Part shown: one piece after another, positions 34,077-42,221 of the stretch
Position numbering within the stretch: position 1 is the stretch's first letter
Layout of the letters: each line of letters opens with the position of its first letter
DNA from: Salegentibacter flavus
Lineage (GTDB): Bacteria > Bacteroidota > Bacteroidia > Flavobacteriales > Flavobacteriaceae
DNA length: 64,000 nt
Direction: 5' to 3'
NCBI RefSeq assembly: GCF_900115145.1
Contig: NZ_FOVL01000004.1
Location: forward strand, 113,790 to 177,789
Notes under the pieces: generated by a model
The model's database searches: none
What the model was told of the DNA's origin: nothing
The model's input: the letters and a program-made list of their open reading frames with translations, nothing else
Translations under genes and position numbers: made by a program

Positions 34077-34917
34077 GCTGTTAGACCAAATAGCAGAGCG
34101 AAATAACTTCGGAATAAAAGCTTATTCCCGGCTTACCGGGGGAGATATTAATGATGTTTTTCTGCTCACTTCCAAAGAGGGCAAAAAGTCAGTGGTAAAA
34201 CTTAACGATGCCGATAAATATCCGGGAATGTTCGAGGCCGAAAAAGCTGGGTTGGAACAACTCGCCAGGCCTGGAGTTATCGATATTCCTGAAGTTCTTG
34301 CCGTGGGAAATATTGAAAACACAGCTTATCTCTTGCTGGAATATAAAGGCTCCGCCCCGAAGGCACCTGATTTTGCGGAAAAATTCGGGATGCAACTTGC
34401 TGCACTTCACAAAACAACTTCAGAGGAATTCGGGTTCCCTGAAGATAATTATATTGGAAGTCTTCCGCAGTACAACAAGTCTTCGAAATCAGCAGCCGAT
34501 TTCTATATAAGTCAGCGGCTCGAACCACAACTCAACAAGGCGAAAGACCGAGGCTATTCCCTTCAGCTTAGCGAGTACTTCTTCAAAAATATTTCAGAAA
34601 TAATTCCGGAAGAACCACCTGCGCTCATTCACGGCGATCTCTGGAACGGCAATTACCTGGTAAACGAGAAAGGTCTGCCTTGCCTTATTGATCCCGCCAC
34701 GGCCTATGCCCCCAGGGAAATGGATCTGGCAATGATGAAGCTCTTTGGAGGATTTGAAGAAGAGGTCTTCACTGTTTACAATGATTATTTTCCAATAGTT
34801 CCAGGCCTGGAGAAACGGATTCCGCTCTGGCAGCTTTATTACCTGCTTGTTCACCTTAATCTCTTTGGAACAGGCTATCTGGCCTCTGTTAGCAACATCA
34901 TTAAAAAGTACAGCTAA
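34063..34917 (+). CDS. Fructosamine kinase family protein
   Basis: A 284-residue kinase-fold protein of the fructosamine/ketosamine-3-kinase family, which phosphorylates sugar adducts on proteins so that they fall off. Motifs: YSRLTGGDINDVFLL (glycine loop), VVKLN (ATP lysine), EAEKAGLEQLA, ALIHGDLWNGNYLV (catalytic loop HGDLWxxN) and LIDPATAYAPREMDLAMMKLFGGF (metal Asp). It overlaps the end of folA by 14 bases. Its use as a protein-deglycation kinase is inferred from family knowledge. Confidence 0.9.
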   Translation: MSVAKLLDQIAERNNFGIKAYSRLTGGDINDVFLLTSKEGKKSVVKLNDADKYPGMFEAEKAGLEQLARPGVIDIPEVLAVGNIENTAYLLLEYKGSAPKAPDFAEKFGMQLAALHKTTSEEFGFPEDNYIGSLPQYNKSSKSAADFYISQRLEPQLNKAKDRGYSLQLSEYFFKNISEIIPEEPPALIHGDLWNGNYLVNEKGLPCLIDPATAYAPREMDLAMMKLFGGFEEEVFTVYNDYFPIVPGLEKRIPLWQLYYLLVHLNLFGTGYLASVSNIIKKYS

Positions 34918-35022
34918 CTTCACATTTATTAACATTAACTGCTTAATTTTTAGCACTTTATTGGCGAGATGGGGAATTATAGGTCTTTATCTTCAGCTTT
35001 TCAACTATAGATCCTTTGAAGT

Positions 35023-35520
35023 ATGAGCACCCAAAATCTAAATCACAAACAAGCCCTGGAAAAAATGACCAACCTGGTAGAAAGCATAAAAACCGGAATG
35101 CTGATCACCTGTTTAAGTGACCGCCCGCTTAATGTCGTACCCATGACCACAAAAAAAATTGACGGCGAAGGTAACATCTGGTTTTTAAGCAGGCTGGACA
35201 GCAGTCAAAACTGTAATATCGCTCAGGAACCTGAAATACAGTTGCTTTACAGTGCCCCTAATAACAAGGAATTCATTAGCATTTACGGGATGGCTTCCAT
35301 CAGTCTCAATCCTGAAAAACTTAAAGAGCTTTATCATACGAGCGATGATGCCTGGTTCACCGGTCTTGACGATCCCAATCTCACGGCTATAAAAGTCATT
35401 CCAAAACAATCGTATTACTGGGATGAAAAACGAAATAATTATGCCGACCCCTTTGCCAGCGATCGCATCCCTGAAAAGGATAAAATAAGAACAGGCGAAA
35501 AAGGAAAACTTCAGTTATAG
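35023..35520 (+). CDS. Pyridoxamine 5'-phosphate oxidase-like flavoprotein (general stress protein 26 type)
   Basis: A 165-residue split-barrel FMN protein. The order ALEKMTNLVESIKTGMLITC, PLNVVPMTTKKIDGEGNIWFLSRLDS, QLLYSAPNNKEFISIYGMASIS, KELYHTSDDAWFTGLDDPNLTAIKVIP and the closing AYYWD-like SYYWDEKRN is that of the GS26/PPOX-like family, which binds flavin or heme-related cofactors and is often stress-induced. True PdxH signature residues are lacking, so it is not expected to make pyridoxal phosphate. It stands alone with a terminator after it. Confidence 0.85.
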   Translation: MSTQNLNHKQALEKMTNLVESIKTGMLITCLSDRPLNVVPMTTKKIDGEGNIWFLSRLDSSQNCNIAQEPEIQLLYSAPNNKEFISIYGMASISLNPEKLKELYHTSDDAWFTGLDDPNLTAIKVIPKQSYYWDEKRNNYADPFASDRIPEKDKIRTGEKGKLQL

Positions 35521-35535
35521 CTTAAAAAGCATTCA

Positions 35536-35566
35536 AAAAGGCCTCAGGTTATGAGGTCTTTTTTAT
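35536..35566 (+). terminator. Terminator after the PPOX-like gene
   Basis: AAGGCCTCA (35538-35546) pairs with TGAGGTCTT (35552-35560) with one G-T pair, followed by a run of T. Confidence 0.7.
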
Positions 35567-35638
35567 TCTTTCTATTTTAGCCGAAAATTTTATCGGTTTA
35601 ATTTCTTTGCGAAAAACCGGTATCTAAACTTCAAAACA

Positions 35639-36523
35639 ATGAAAGCATATATTTTTCCCGGACAGGGAGCACAATTTCCGGGAATGGGACTGGACCTTTT
35701 TGAAAAATCGGTTGAAGCACAAGATATGTTCAAAGCCGCTAACGCGATTTTAGGTTATTCGATTACCGATATTATGTTTGAAGGTAGCGCCGAAGATCTG
35801 AAACAAACTAAAGTTACCCAGCCGGCCATATTTATTCATTCGGTGATCCTAAGTAAATTGCTTGGGGATAAATTTCAACCTGATATGGTAGCGGGGCATT
35901 CCCTCGGAGAATTTTCTGCACTGGTGGCTAATAAAGTATTGAGTTTTGAGGAAGGGCTTCAGTTGGTCTATAAAAGAGCAATGGCGATGCAGGAGGCTTG
36001 TGAGTTACAGCCTTCCACTATGGCTGCCGTTCTCGGTCTGGAAGATGAAATGGTAGAAGCTGTTTGTGCTGAAACCGAAGGCACCGTAGTAGCAGCTAAT
36101 TACAACTGTCCCGGGCAGCTAGTTATTTCAGGAGATGTAAAAGCCGTGGAACTGGCCTGTGAGAATTTAAAAGAACGTGGCGCCAGAAGAGCGATGATCC
36201 TTCCTGTAGGCGGGGCATTTCATTCTCCATTGATGGAACCGGCAAGAAAAGAACTGGCAGCCGCTATAGAAAATATGACCTTCAGAAAACCTATCTGCCC
36301 GGTATACCAAAACGTAAGTACTTTTGCAGTAACCAATCCTGAAGAGATCAAGAAAAATCTTGTTTTTCAGCTTACATCTCCGGTAAAATGGACGCAAAGC
36401 GTTCAGAATATGATAAAAGACGGTGCCACCGAATTTATTGAAGTTGGTCCTGGAAAAGTGCTACAGGGTCTTGTAAAGAAAATTGATCGTAGTATGAATG
36501 TTTCTTCTGCAGAAGTTTTTTAG
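35639..36523 (+). CDS. fabD: Malonyl-CoA:ACP transacylase
   Basis: Loads malonate from CoA onto acyl carrier protein for fatty acid synthesis. The 294-residue protein has FPGQGAQFPGMG at the N terminus, the active-site serine S88 in AGHSLGEFSAL, the arginine segment VYKRAMAMQEAC, ANYNCPGQLVISGD, and the catalytic His in GGAFHSPLM. The end FIEVGPGKVLQGLVKKI is standard. It stands as a single gene bounded by terminators. A TTTCTTTG near 35604 may be its -7 box. Confidence 0.97.
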   Translation: MKAYIFPGQGAQFPGMGLDLFEKSVEAQDMFKAANAILGYSITDIMFEGSAEDLKQTKVTQPAIFIHSVILSKLLGDKFQPDMVAGHSLGEFSALVANKVLSFEEGLQLVYKRAMAMQEACELQPSTMAAVLGLEDEMVEAVCAETEGTVVAANYNCPGQLVISGDVKAVELACENLKERGARRAMILPVGGAFHSPLMEPARKELAAAIENMTFRKPICPVYQNVSTFAVTNPEEIKKNLVFQLTSPVKWTQSVQNMIKDGATEFIEVGPGKVLQGLVKKIDRSMNVSSAEVF

Positions 36524-36570
36524 TAAAGACTCATTTTTTTTTAAGTATAGTTCCTCAAAAAAGAACAATA

Positions 36571-36604
36571 AAAAACTCCCGGTATTGCTTCCGGGAGTTT
36601 TTTA
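36571..36604. terminator. Bidirectional terminator between fabD and the amidohydrolase gene
   Basis: AAAAACTCCCGG (36571-36582) and CCGGGAGTTTTT (36591-36602) form a perfect 12-bp stem with an A run before and a T run after, between two convergent genes. Confidence 0.85.
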
Positions 36605-36622
36605 TTTCGATAAGAATTTCTT

Positions 36623-37903
36623 TTATTTCCTGTAGATCTTCCCTTCCTTCATCACGAATTTTACGTTTTGAAGGCTTTGAATATTCTCTATAGGATCCTC
36701 ATCAACCGCGATGATGTCGGCTAAAAAACCTTCCTGCAGTTGACCTATTTTATCTTGCATATTTAGTAAACGGGCATTGGTAATAGTCGCCGATTGGATT
36801 GCCTCCATAGCGGGCATTCCGGCTTCGGTCATATACACAAATTCCCTCGCATTTTCCCCGTGTTTAAAAACTCCGGCATCGGTTCCAAAAGCGATTGGCA
36901 CTCCCTTTTTGTAGGCGCGCGCAAACATATCCTGGATCTGAGGCCCTATCTCTCTTGCTTTTGGTACAACCACTTCCGGGTAATAACCTTCCACCTCAGC
37001 CTTTTCGGTCACTTCCTTTCCTGCAGTAATTGTTGGAACCAGGTAAGCATCATGCTTTTTCATTAATTCCATGGTCTCATCGCTCATCTTGGTTCCGTGC
37101 TCAATGGTTTTTACTCCTGCCCTAATCGCCCTTTGCATGCCTTCATCGCCATGAGCATGAGCTGCAACGTGAAAATCGTAGTCTTTAGCCGTTTCAACAA
37201 TTGCCCTGATCTCTTCTTCAGAAAACTGCGGATTAGAACTGCTCTTAGCTACACTCAATACACCGCCGGTTGCAGTGATCTTTATCAGATCGGCGCCGTT
37301 TTTATAGCGTTGTCTTACAGCTTTTCGGGCGTCATCTATATTATTCACCACGCCTTCCTTTGGCCCCGGATCTTCCATCAATTTTTGGTTCATCCCACTG
37401 GTAGGATCGGCGTGGCCTCCTGTAGAAGCAATAGATTTGCCTACGGTAAAAATTCTTGGCCCATCTATTCTACCTTTATTTATAGCATCGCGCAGTGAGA
37501 TATTCACCCCACTCCCACCAAGTTCACGAACGGTAGTAAAACCGGCCATTAGCGTGGTTTTCGCAAAACCTACAGCATTAAAAGCATTGTCGGCCTCGTT
37601 ATTAACATACCGCTCCAGATATTTTCCGGGGTTGGTCTCGCTTTCCAGATGAACATGCAAATCAATTAAACCGGGCAACAAGGTCTTATCCTTCATATCG
37701 ATAAGAGTATCACCATCCTTTTCCGGGGACAAAAATCCGTTTTCAATACTCCTGATTTTCTCTCCGGAAACAATTATAGTTTTATTGGTTAAAACCTTAC
37801 CGTTCTTCGTGTCAATAATTTTACCTGCCTGGATGTAGATATCCTGAGCCTGTAGTGTAACGGAAAGAAAAATTCCGAAGCAAAAGATCAAAAGTTTTTT
37901 CAT
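36623..37903 (-). CDS. Secreted imidazolonepropionase-like amidohydrolase
   Basis: A 426-residue metal hydrolase. Residues 1-19 are a signal peptide ending LQAQ. Then IIDTKNGKVLTNKTIIVSGEKI, LLPGLIDLHVHLESE (metal-binding H-x-H), MAGFTTVRELGGSG, KITATGGVLS (probable metal Lys in DLIKITATGG), VAAHAHGDEGMQRAIRAGVKTIEHGT, IAFGTDAGVFKHGENAREF and ADIIAVDEDPIENI. These are the marks of Xaa-Pro/Xaa-Arg dipeptidase-like amidohydrolases. Probably periplasmic and acting on a dipeptide or lactam; substrate open. It lies 7 bases after the aminotransferase gene on the same strand. Confidence 0.9.
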   Translation of the reverse strand: MKKLLIFCFGIFLSVTLQAQDIYIQAGKIIDTKNGKVLTNKTIIVSGEKIRSIENGFLSPEKDGDTLIDMKDKTLLPGLIDLHVHLESETNPGKYLERYVNNEADNAFNAVGFAKTTLMAGFTTVRELGGSGVNISLRDAINKGRIDGPRIFTVGKSIASTGGHADPTSGMNQKLMEDPGPKEGVVNNIDDARKAVRQRYKNGADLIKITATGGVLSVAKSSSNPQFSEEEIRAIVETAKDYDFHVAAHAHGDEGMQRAIRAGVKTIEHGTKMSDETMELMKKHDAYLVPTITAGKEVTEKAEVEGYYPEVVVPKAREIGPQIQDMFARAYKKGVPIAFGTDAGVFKHGENAREFVYMTEAGMPAMEAIQSATITNARLLNMQDKIGQLQEGFLADIIAVDEDPIENIQSLQNVKFVMKEGKIYRK

Positions 37904-37910
37904 TAGGTTT

Positions 37911-39044
37911 CTATTGATTTAAAAAGTCCTTGATTGTTTTAGCAATATAATTAATCTGTTCGTCATCCAGTTCGGTATGCATCGGTAGGGAAAGAACTTC
38001 CTTCACCAGTTGATTGGTAACAGGAAAATCGGCTTCATCATACCTTTCATCGGCATAGGCCTTCTGGCTATGCAGCGGAATGGGATAATAGATACCGAAA
38101 GGTATTCCTTTTTCTTGCAGGTGTTTTGCCAGGGCATCTCGTTTCCCATTGGTGATCTTCAGGGTATATTGATGAAAAACGTGGGTATCAGGTTTTCCGG
38201 TGATCACCGGAGTAACTATCCCCTCTTGCCCTGTAAAGGCGGCATTATATTTTTCGGCTGCTGCTTTCCTGGCGTCGTTGTATTTGTCAAGGCGTGGCAG
38301 TTTAGCCCTCAAAACCGCAGCCTGCAAACTATCTAACCTGGAGTTAACCCCAACCACATCGTGGTGATAACGCTCATACATCCCATGGTTTACGACTCCG
38401 CGGATGGTATGTGCCAGCTTATCATCGTTAGTAAAGATGGCGCCGCCATCGCCGTAGCATCCAAGGTTCTTAGACGGAAAAAAGGAAGTTGCTCCCACAT
38501 CACCTATTACTCCGGTCTTATAGCTCTTCCCATCTTCTGAATGGAAATTCCCTCCTATGGCCTGCGCATTATCTTCTATTACATATAAATTATTTTCTTT
38601 TGCGATTTCCATGATTTCATCCATATCGGCAGACTGACCAAAAAGATGAACAGGAACTATAGCTTTGGTTTTCGGCGTGATGGCTTTTTTAATCGCCTCA
38701 GGATCAATATTAAAGGTGTCTGGTTTTACATCTACCAACACCGGGGTTAATTGTAACAAGGCAATCACTTCAACCGTAGCGGCAAAGGTAAAATCGGCAG
38801 TGATTACTTCATCTCCTGGTTTTAAGTCTAGTCCCATCATTGCTATTTGCAGGGCATCTGTGCCATTGCCGCAGGGGATAACGTGCTTTACCCCGAGGTT
38901 TTCTTCTAGTTCCTTTTGAAATTTCTGAACCTGCGGTCCGTTAATAAATGCGGCTGATTCTATAACCTCCTTAAATGAGGCATCTACTTCATCTTTTATT
39001 TCGGCATATTGACCCTTAAGGTCAACCATTTGTAAGTCTTTCAT
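37911..39044 (-). CDS. DegT/DnrJ/EryC1/StrS-family sugar aminotransferase
   Basis: PLP enzyme of 377 residues that transaminates keto-sugar nucleotides for cell-surface polysaccharide synthesis. QMVDLKGQYAEIKDEVD, FINGPQVQKFQKEL, GNGTDALQIAM, ITADFTFAATVEVI, VIEDNAQAIGG, SFFPSKNLGCYGDGGAIFTND with the PLP lysine K192, and NSRLDSLQAAVLRAKLP are all in family order. It resembles WbpE/WlbC-type UDP-3-keto-glucuronate aminotransferases, but the sugar cannot be fixed. It is divergent from waaA, another envelope-sugar gene, and may share its control region (39045-39139). Confidence 0.92.
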   Translation of the reverse strand: MKDLQMVDLKGQYAEIKDEVDASFKEVIESAAFINGPQVQKFQKELEENLGVKHVIPCGNGTDALQIAMMGLDLKPGDEVITADFTFAATVEVIALLQLTPVLVDVKPDTFNIDPEAIKKAITPKTKAIVPVHLFGQSADMDEIMEIAKENNLYVIEDNAQAIGGNFHSEDGKSYKTGVIGDVGATSFFPSKNLGCYGDGGAIFTNDDKLAHTIRGVVNHGMYERYHHDVVGVNSRLDSLQAAVLRAKLPRLDKYNDARKAAAEKYNAAFTGQEGIVTPVITGKPDTHVFHQYTLKITNGKRDALAKHLQEKGIPFGIYYPIPLHSQKAYADERYDEADFPVTNQLVKEVLSLPMHTELDDEQINYIAKTIKDFLNQ

Positions 39045-39139
39045 AGGTGTTTTTTATAAAGCACGAAAATACGAAATATCACTACTCCCGCCAATCTATT
39101 TTCAGGAAAGGCCTATTTTAGCAGAAGAAAAACCGGATT

Positions 39140-40378
39140 TTGCAAATCATCTATAATTTATTCATCAGTTTAACCGAATTTCTCCTACCAATAGCCGGGA
39201 TCTTTAGTCATAAAATGAAGCTTTTTGTTAAAGGTAGAAAGGAGATTTTCCAACGCTTAAAAAGTGAAATCCAGGTTGGAGAAAAATACATCTGGATTCA
39301 CGCCGCTTCCCTGGGAGAGTTTGAACAGGCCGTTCCTGTTATTGAACTCCTGAAGGAAAAATATCCAGGCCACAGAATCCTGGTGACCTTCTTTTCCCCC
39401 TCTGGATATGAAAATAAGAAGAAACATCCACTCGCAGATGTGATCACATATCTACCTATTGATACTCCGGGCAATGCCCGCAAATTTCTCGAGTTGGTAA
39501 AACCAGAGCTCGTGTTCTTCGTAAAATACGACATCTGGCCCAATTTTCTCCAGGAAATAAAACAAAGAGGGATTCGCAGTTTCCTTATTTCTGGAGTCTT
39601 CAGAAAAGATCAGGTTTATTTTAAAAGCTATGGTAGCTGGATGAAAAAAGCCCTGCAAAGCTTTGAACATATTTTTGTTCAGAATCAGGAGTCAAAAGAA
39701 CTCCTAGAGAAAAATGGTTTCAACAATGTCAGCCTGAGTGGAGACACCAGATTCGACCGGGTTTCGCGGCAACTCACATATGATAATAAACTAGAAATCC
39801 TGGAAAATTTTCTTCAGGATGAACTCTGTATCGTGGCCGGAAGCACCTGGCCGGAAGACGAAGAACTGCTGCTGGAATACATCAATTCTGCTCCGGCGAA
39901 GGTGAAATTCATTATCGCCCCTCACGAGATAAAGGCGGAAAAAATCAATGATTTCAGAAAAAAATTAAAAGTGTCATCGGTTTTATATTCTGAAACTTCT
40001 TCCCAGGAGCCCAAAGATTTTCAATTACTTATAATAGACAATATTGGCCTGCTAAGCAGGATTTATAGTTATGCTGATATTGCTTACGTGGGGGGGGCGG
40101 CAGGTAATACCGGCCTTCACAATATCCTGGAACCCGCAACCTTCGGTATTCCAATAGTTATAGGTGAAAACTTCGAAAAGTTCCCGGAAGCGAAAAGACT
40201 CCAGCAACTGGCCGGATTATATTCGGTAGCTTCGGCAGCAGAATTAATGGAAATCTTTGAGAAATTGGTTAAAAACCAGGATTTCAGAAAACAAACGGGA
40301 ATGATTGCCGGGCATTTTATAAATTCCAATACCGGCGCAACCCGGGTAATAAGCACCTATCTTTCAGAGAGGCCTTAA
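39140..40378 (+). CDS. waaA: 3-deoxy-D-manno-octulosonic acid (Kdo) transferase
   Basis: Adds Kdo to lipid A precursor at the inner membrane. The 412-residue protein has an N-terminal membrane anchor (YNLFISLTEFLLPIAGIFS), then WIHAASLGEFEQAVPVIELL with the catalytic acidic Glu, YLPIDTPGNARKFL, FVKYDIWPNFL, LSGDTRFDRVSRQL, VAGSTWPEDEELLL, IIAPHEI, and VGGAAGNTGLHNILEPATFG. An in-frame stop lies at 39119, and no ATG occurs before the anchor, so the TTG at 39140 is the start (ATT just before is less likely). TATTTTAG near 39113 is a possible -7 box. Confidence 0.95.
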   Translation: MQIIYNLFISLTEFLLPIAGIFSHKMKLFVKGRKEIFQRLKSEIQVGEKYIWIHAASLGEFEQAVPVIELLKEKYPGHRILVTFFSPSGYENKKKHPLADVITYLPIDTPGNARKFLELVKPELVFFVKYDIWPNFLQEIKQRGIRSFLISGVFRKDQVYFKSYGSWMKKALQSFEHIFVQNQESKELLEKNGFNNVSLSGDTRFDRVSRQLTYDNKLEILENFLQDELCIVAGSTWPEDEELLLEYINSAPAKVKFIIAPHEIKAEKINDFRKKLKVSSVLYSETSSQEPKDFQLLIIDNIGLLSRIYSYADIAYVGGAAGNTGLHNILEPATFGIPIVIGENFEKFPEAKRLQQLAGLYSVASAAELMEIFEKLVKNQDFRKQTGMIAGHFINSNTGATRVISTYLSERP

Positions 40379-40483
40379 TAATTTTTCTATTTTTTTAAGA
40401 GTTTCTGCTAAATAATCATAAATAAAAGCCCTGGGAAAGATTTTCAGCTTAATTTCGAAGATTGAACTAAAAACTACAATTTT

Positions 40484-40726
40484 ATGAAACGTGTATTTGT
40501 ATTAGGAAGTTTATTCCTTGTAAGTACTTTAAGTCTTATTTCCTGTCGTGAAACTTCTGAAGAAAATGAAAAAGAAGTGATCGTACGAGAAGTGGAAGTT
40601 GAGAAAGAAACACCGGCCGAAACCGAAGAACGCAAAGGTATCCTGGAAAGGACCGGCGAAAGAGTTGACAAGGAAGTCAACGAAGAGATCGATGAAGAAA
40701 TTGATAAAATTGGAGACGATAATTAG
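40484..40726 (+). CDS. Small acidic lipoprotein, paralogue 1 of 3
   Basis: An 80-residue lipoprotein with a 20-residue signal peptide and lipobox ending LISC, so the mature protein starts at C21 followed by RETSEEN. The mature part is nearly all Glu/Lys/Arg/Asp in heptad-like runs (KEVIVREVEVEKE, EEIDEEIDKIGDD) and should be helical. Function unknown. TAATTTCG at 40450-40457 may be its -7 box. It shares signal length, cleavage site and the Cys-Arg-acidic start with the next two genes, so the three are a tandem family. Confidence 0.75.
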   Translation: MKRVFVLGSLFLVSTLSLISCRETSEENEKEVIVREVEVEKETPAETEERKGILERTGERVDKEVNEEIDEEIDKIGDDN

Positions 40727-40820
40727 ATAAAAACTTATATTTTATCTTAATTAATGCGTATTTCTTGTAATTTTATGAAAATTTTAGCAATAAAATAAGC
40801 CTTACAATAAGTCACATCTC

Positions 40821-40828
40821 TAATTTTG
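40821..40828 (+). promoter_or_regulatory. -7 box (TAATTTTG) for lipoprotein paralogues 2 and 3
   Basis: A perfect TAnnTTTG, 31 bases before the ATG of paralogue 2. No TTG was seen at the usual distance. It would drive paralogues 2 and 3, which are 16 bases apart. Confidence 0.45.
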
Positions 40829-40859
40829 CTGAATACATAAACTAAAAAACAACCAAATT

Positions 40860-41123
40860 ATGAAACGACCAATTTTATTACTAGCAATGATATTTACGTT
40901 ATCAACCGCTTTAACTTCCTGTAGAGAAGTAAAGGAGGAAGAAAACGAAATGGAAATGCATAGCGATGACATGGACGATATGAATGATGTAGGAGATGAT
41001 ATCGAGGAAGCCGCCGATGATACCGGTGATGCTATTGAGAATTCTGTAGACGAAACAGGAGATGCCATTGACGAAGGTGCTCAGGAAGTCGAAGATGAGC
41101 TTGAAGGTAACGACGATCTTTAA
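40860..41123 (+). CDS. Small acidic lipoprotein, paralogue 2 of 3
   Basis: An 87-residue lipoprotein; signal peptide with lipobox LTSC, C21, then REVKEEENEME. The mature chain is extremely acidic and built on a repeated 11-residue-like theme: VGDDIEEAADDTGDAIENSV, DETGDAIDEGAQEVEDELEG. This alternation of Ala/Ile/Val with Asp/Glu predicts amphipathic helices. No enzymatic motif. Acidic residues just after the lipid Cys resemble surface export signals of Bacteroidota lipoproteins, so it may face outward. Confidence 0.75.
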   Translation: MKRPILLLAMIFTLSTALTSCREVKEEENEMEMHSDDMDDMNDVGDDIEEAADDTGDAIENSVDETGDAIDEGAQEVEDELEGNDDL

Positions 41124-41139
41124 TAAATATATTTAAATT

Positions 41140-41301
41140 ATGAAAAAGTTAGTTTTTTTACTGGCATTAACATTTAGCACCGCTGCGGTTTTCACATCCT
41201 GCAGGGATGATCGCTCCGGTGTTGAAAAAGCTGCAGATGACATTGAGGATGCAGCAGATGACGTAGGTGATGCCATAGACGATGCTACAGACGATATTTA
41301 G
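41140..41301 (+). CDS. Small acidic lipoprotein, paralogue 3 of 3 (53 residues)
   Basis: A 53-residue gene, ATG at 41140 and TAG at 41299-41301. Signal peptide KKLVFLLALTFSTAAVFTSC again has the lipid Cys at position 21, followed by RDDRSGVEKAADDIEDAAD and a short DVGDAIDDATDDI repeat end. The same signal length, Cys-Arg-acidic start and DDxGDAIDD repeat show common descent with the two genes before it. It starts 16 bases after paralogue 2 and is followed by a terminator, which supports it being real despite its size. Confidence 0.72.
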   Translation: MKKLVFLLALTFSTAAVFTSCRDDRSGVEKAADDIEDAADDVGDAIDDATDDI

Positions 41302-41328
41302 TGGCACAACAAAGGATTATTAACCCCT

Positions 41329-41357
41329 AAAAACCCTCTTACCCGGAGGGTTTTTTT
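41329..41357. terminator. Terminator after the lipoprotein cluster
   Basis: AAAAACCCTC (41329-41338) pairs with GAGGGTTTTT (41346-41355), followed by more T. It lies 27 bases after paralogue 3 and overlaps the stop end of the convergent regulator gene, so it may serve both. Confidence 0.8.
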
Positions 41358-42129
41358 ATGCCTCTTTTTTAAAGGCTTTCAAATCTCTTTTTAATTCTTC
41401 CATAGATTCCTGAAGCTCCCGGAAGAGTCCGCTCTGGGAAGGGTTATCCAAGTTAAAGGTCAATTTGCTATTCACCTGCCAGATCTCCTGAATATCGTTT
41501 ACATCAACTTCCACTGGTAAGTATTCTTCGTTGAAGGAAATAAGCAATACCTTAGAGGAATCTGGTAATTTCTGAAGTTTTTTTACAAGTACAGAGTCAT
41601 ATAACACAACTACATAAACCTTATTGTTAGAAGCCTGATCCAGATCGGCAACGGCTTTACCCAATACCCATTCCCCGGGATAATAATTTGGCAGCATACT
41701 GTCGCCTTCTATCTGAAACCCACGGTAAGTAGCATTACGGAATTCCGGCAGGGGAATATCGAAAGCAGGGAGTTGATGATACCATTCCACATCCTGAACA
41801 TTATGAGGATATCCCGCTGCAGCCTTCTGATTGACCATCAGAATATTCTCTTTATCCGCACTGTCTACAGTAACCACCTTTGGGCTCACATCTCCTTTGC
41901 TAAGCTGCAGGTATTTCTGACCGCTTTCTCCAAACAGCCAGAGGGGATTAATCCCAAACCGACTCAAAAGCCCGGCCACTACCTTACCCGATAATTTCGT
42001 TCGGCCACGTTCAATATCAGCCGTGGAATTTTTTATCCCCAGCAGTTCTGCAAATTCAGATTGAGTAAAGTTGTTTTCTTCTCTTACTTCCTTAAAGTGC
42101 TTGATCTCAATAGAAGGCGGTGTTCCCAT
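41356..42129 (-). CDS. HTH-S24 (LexA/CI-like) transcriptional regulator
   Basis: A 257-residue regulator. Residues about 8-65 are an XRE helix-turn-helix (FKEVREENNFTQSEFAELLG, STADIERGRTKLSG). Residues about 95-215 are an S24 peptidase domain: the scissile-type Ala-Gly at 105-106 (KAAAGYP), catalytic S144 in IEGDSMLPNYYPGEWVLG, and lysine K183/K184 in DSVLVKKLQ. All self-cleavage elements are present, so it could be inactivated by RecA filaments like LexA or CI, though many Bacteroidota members may simply sense other cues. The last 25 residues form a charged helix. Several inverted repeats just upstream suggest autoregulation. Confidence 0.88.
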   Translation of the reverse strand: MGTPPSIEIKHFKEVREENNFTQSEFAELLGIKNSTADIERGRTKLSGKVVAGLLSRFGINPLWLFGESGQKYLQLSKGDVSPKVVTVDSADKENILMVNQKAAAGYPHNVQDVEWYHQLPAFDIPLPEFRNATYRGFQIEGDSMLPNYYPGEWVLGKAVADLDQASNNKVYVVVLYDSVLVKKLQKLPDSSKVLLISFNEEYLPVEVDVNDIQEIWQVNSKLTFNLDNPSQSGLFRELQESMEELKRDLKAFKKEA

Positions 42130-42143
42130 ATCAGAATATTTTT

Positions 42144-42186
42144 GGAATTATTCCCAGTGTAAATCCAAATTTATTGGATTTATTCC
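42144..42186. promoter_or_regulatory. Operator-like inverted repeats upstream of the HTH-S24 gene
   Basis: Three related elements in 43 bases: GGAATTATTCC (42144-42154), TAAATCCAA-ATTTA-TTGGATTTA arms at 42160-42168 and 42174-42182, and GGATTTATTCC (42176-42186) overlapping it. Shared half-site GGAWT/AWTCC. They begin 14 bases before the regulator start and lie in the gap with the SDR gene, matching the place of an autoregulatory operator. Confidence 0.5.
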
Positions 42187-42221
42187 GATAGCGCAACATA
42201 AAATTCTATTTTTTTATAAAA

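Noticed and set aside
37097-37498. Open frame opposite the secreted amidohydrolase (133 codons)
   Set aside because: Cys/Ser/Phe-rich shadow of a clearly assigned gene.
40484-41301. Toxin-antitoxin reading of the small genes
   Set aside because: All three carry lipoprotein signal peptides with a lipid Cys and no toxin or DNA-binding motif.
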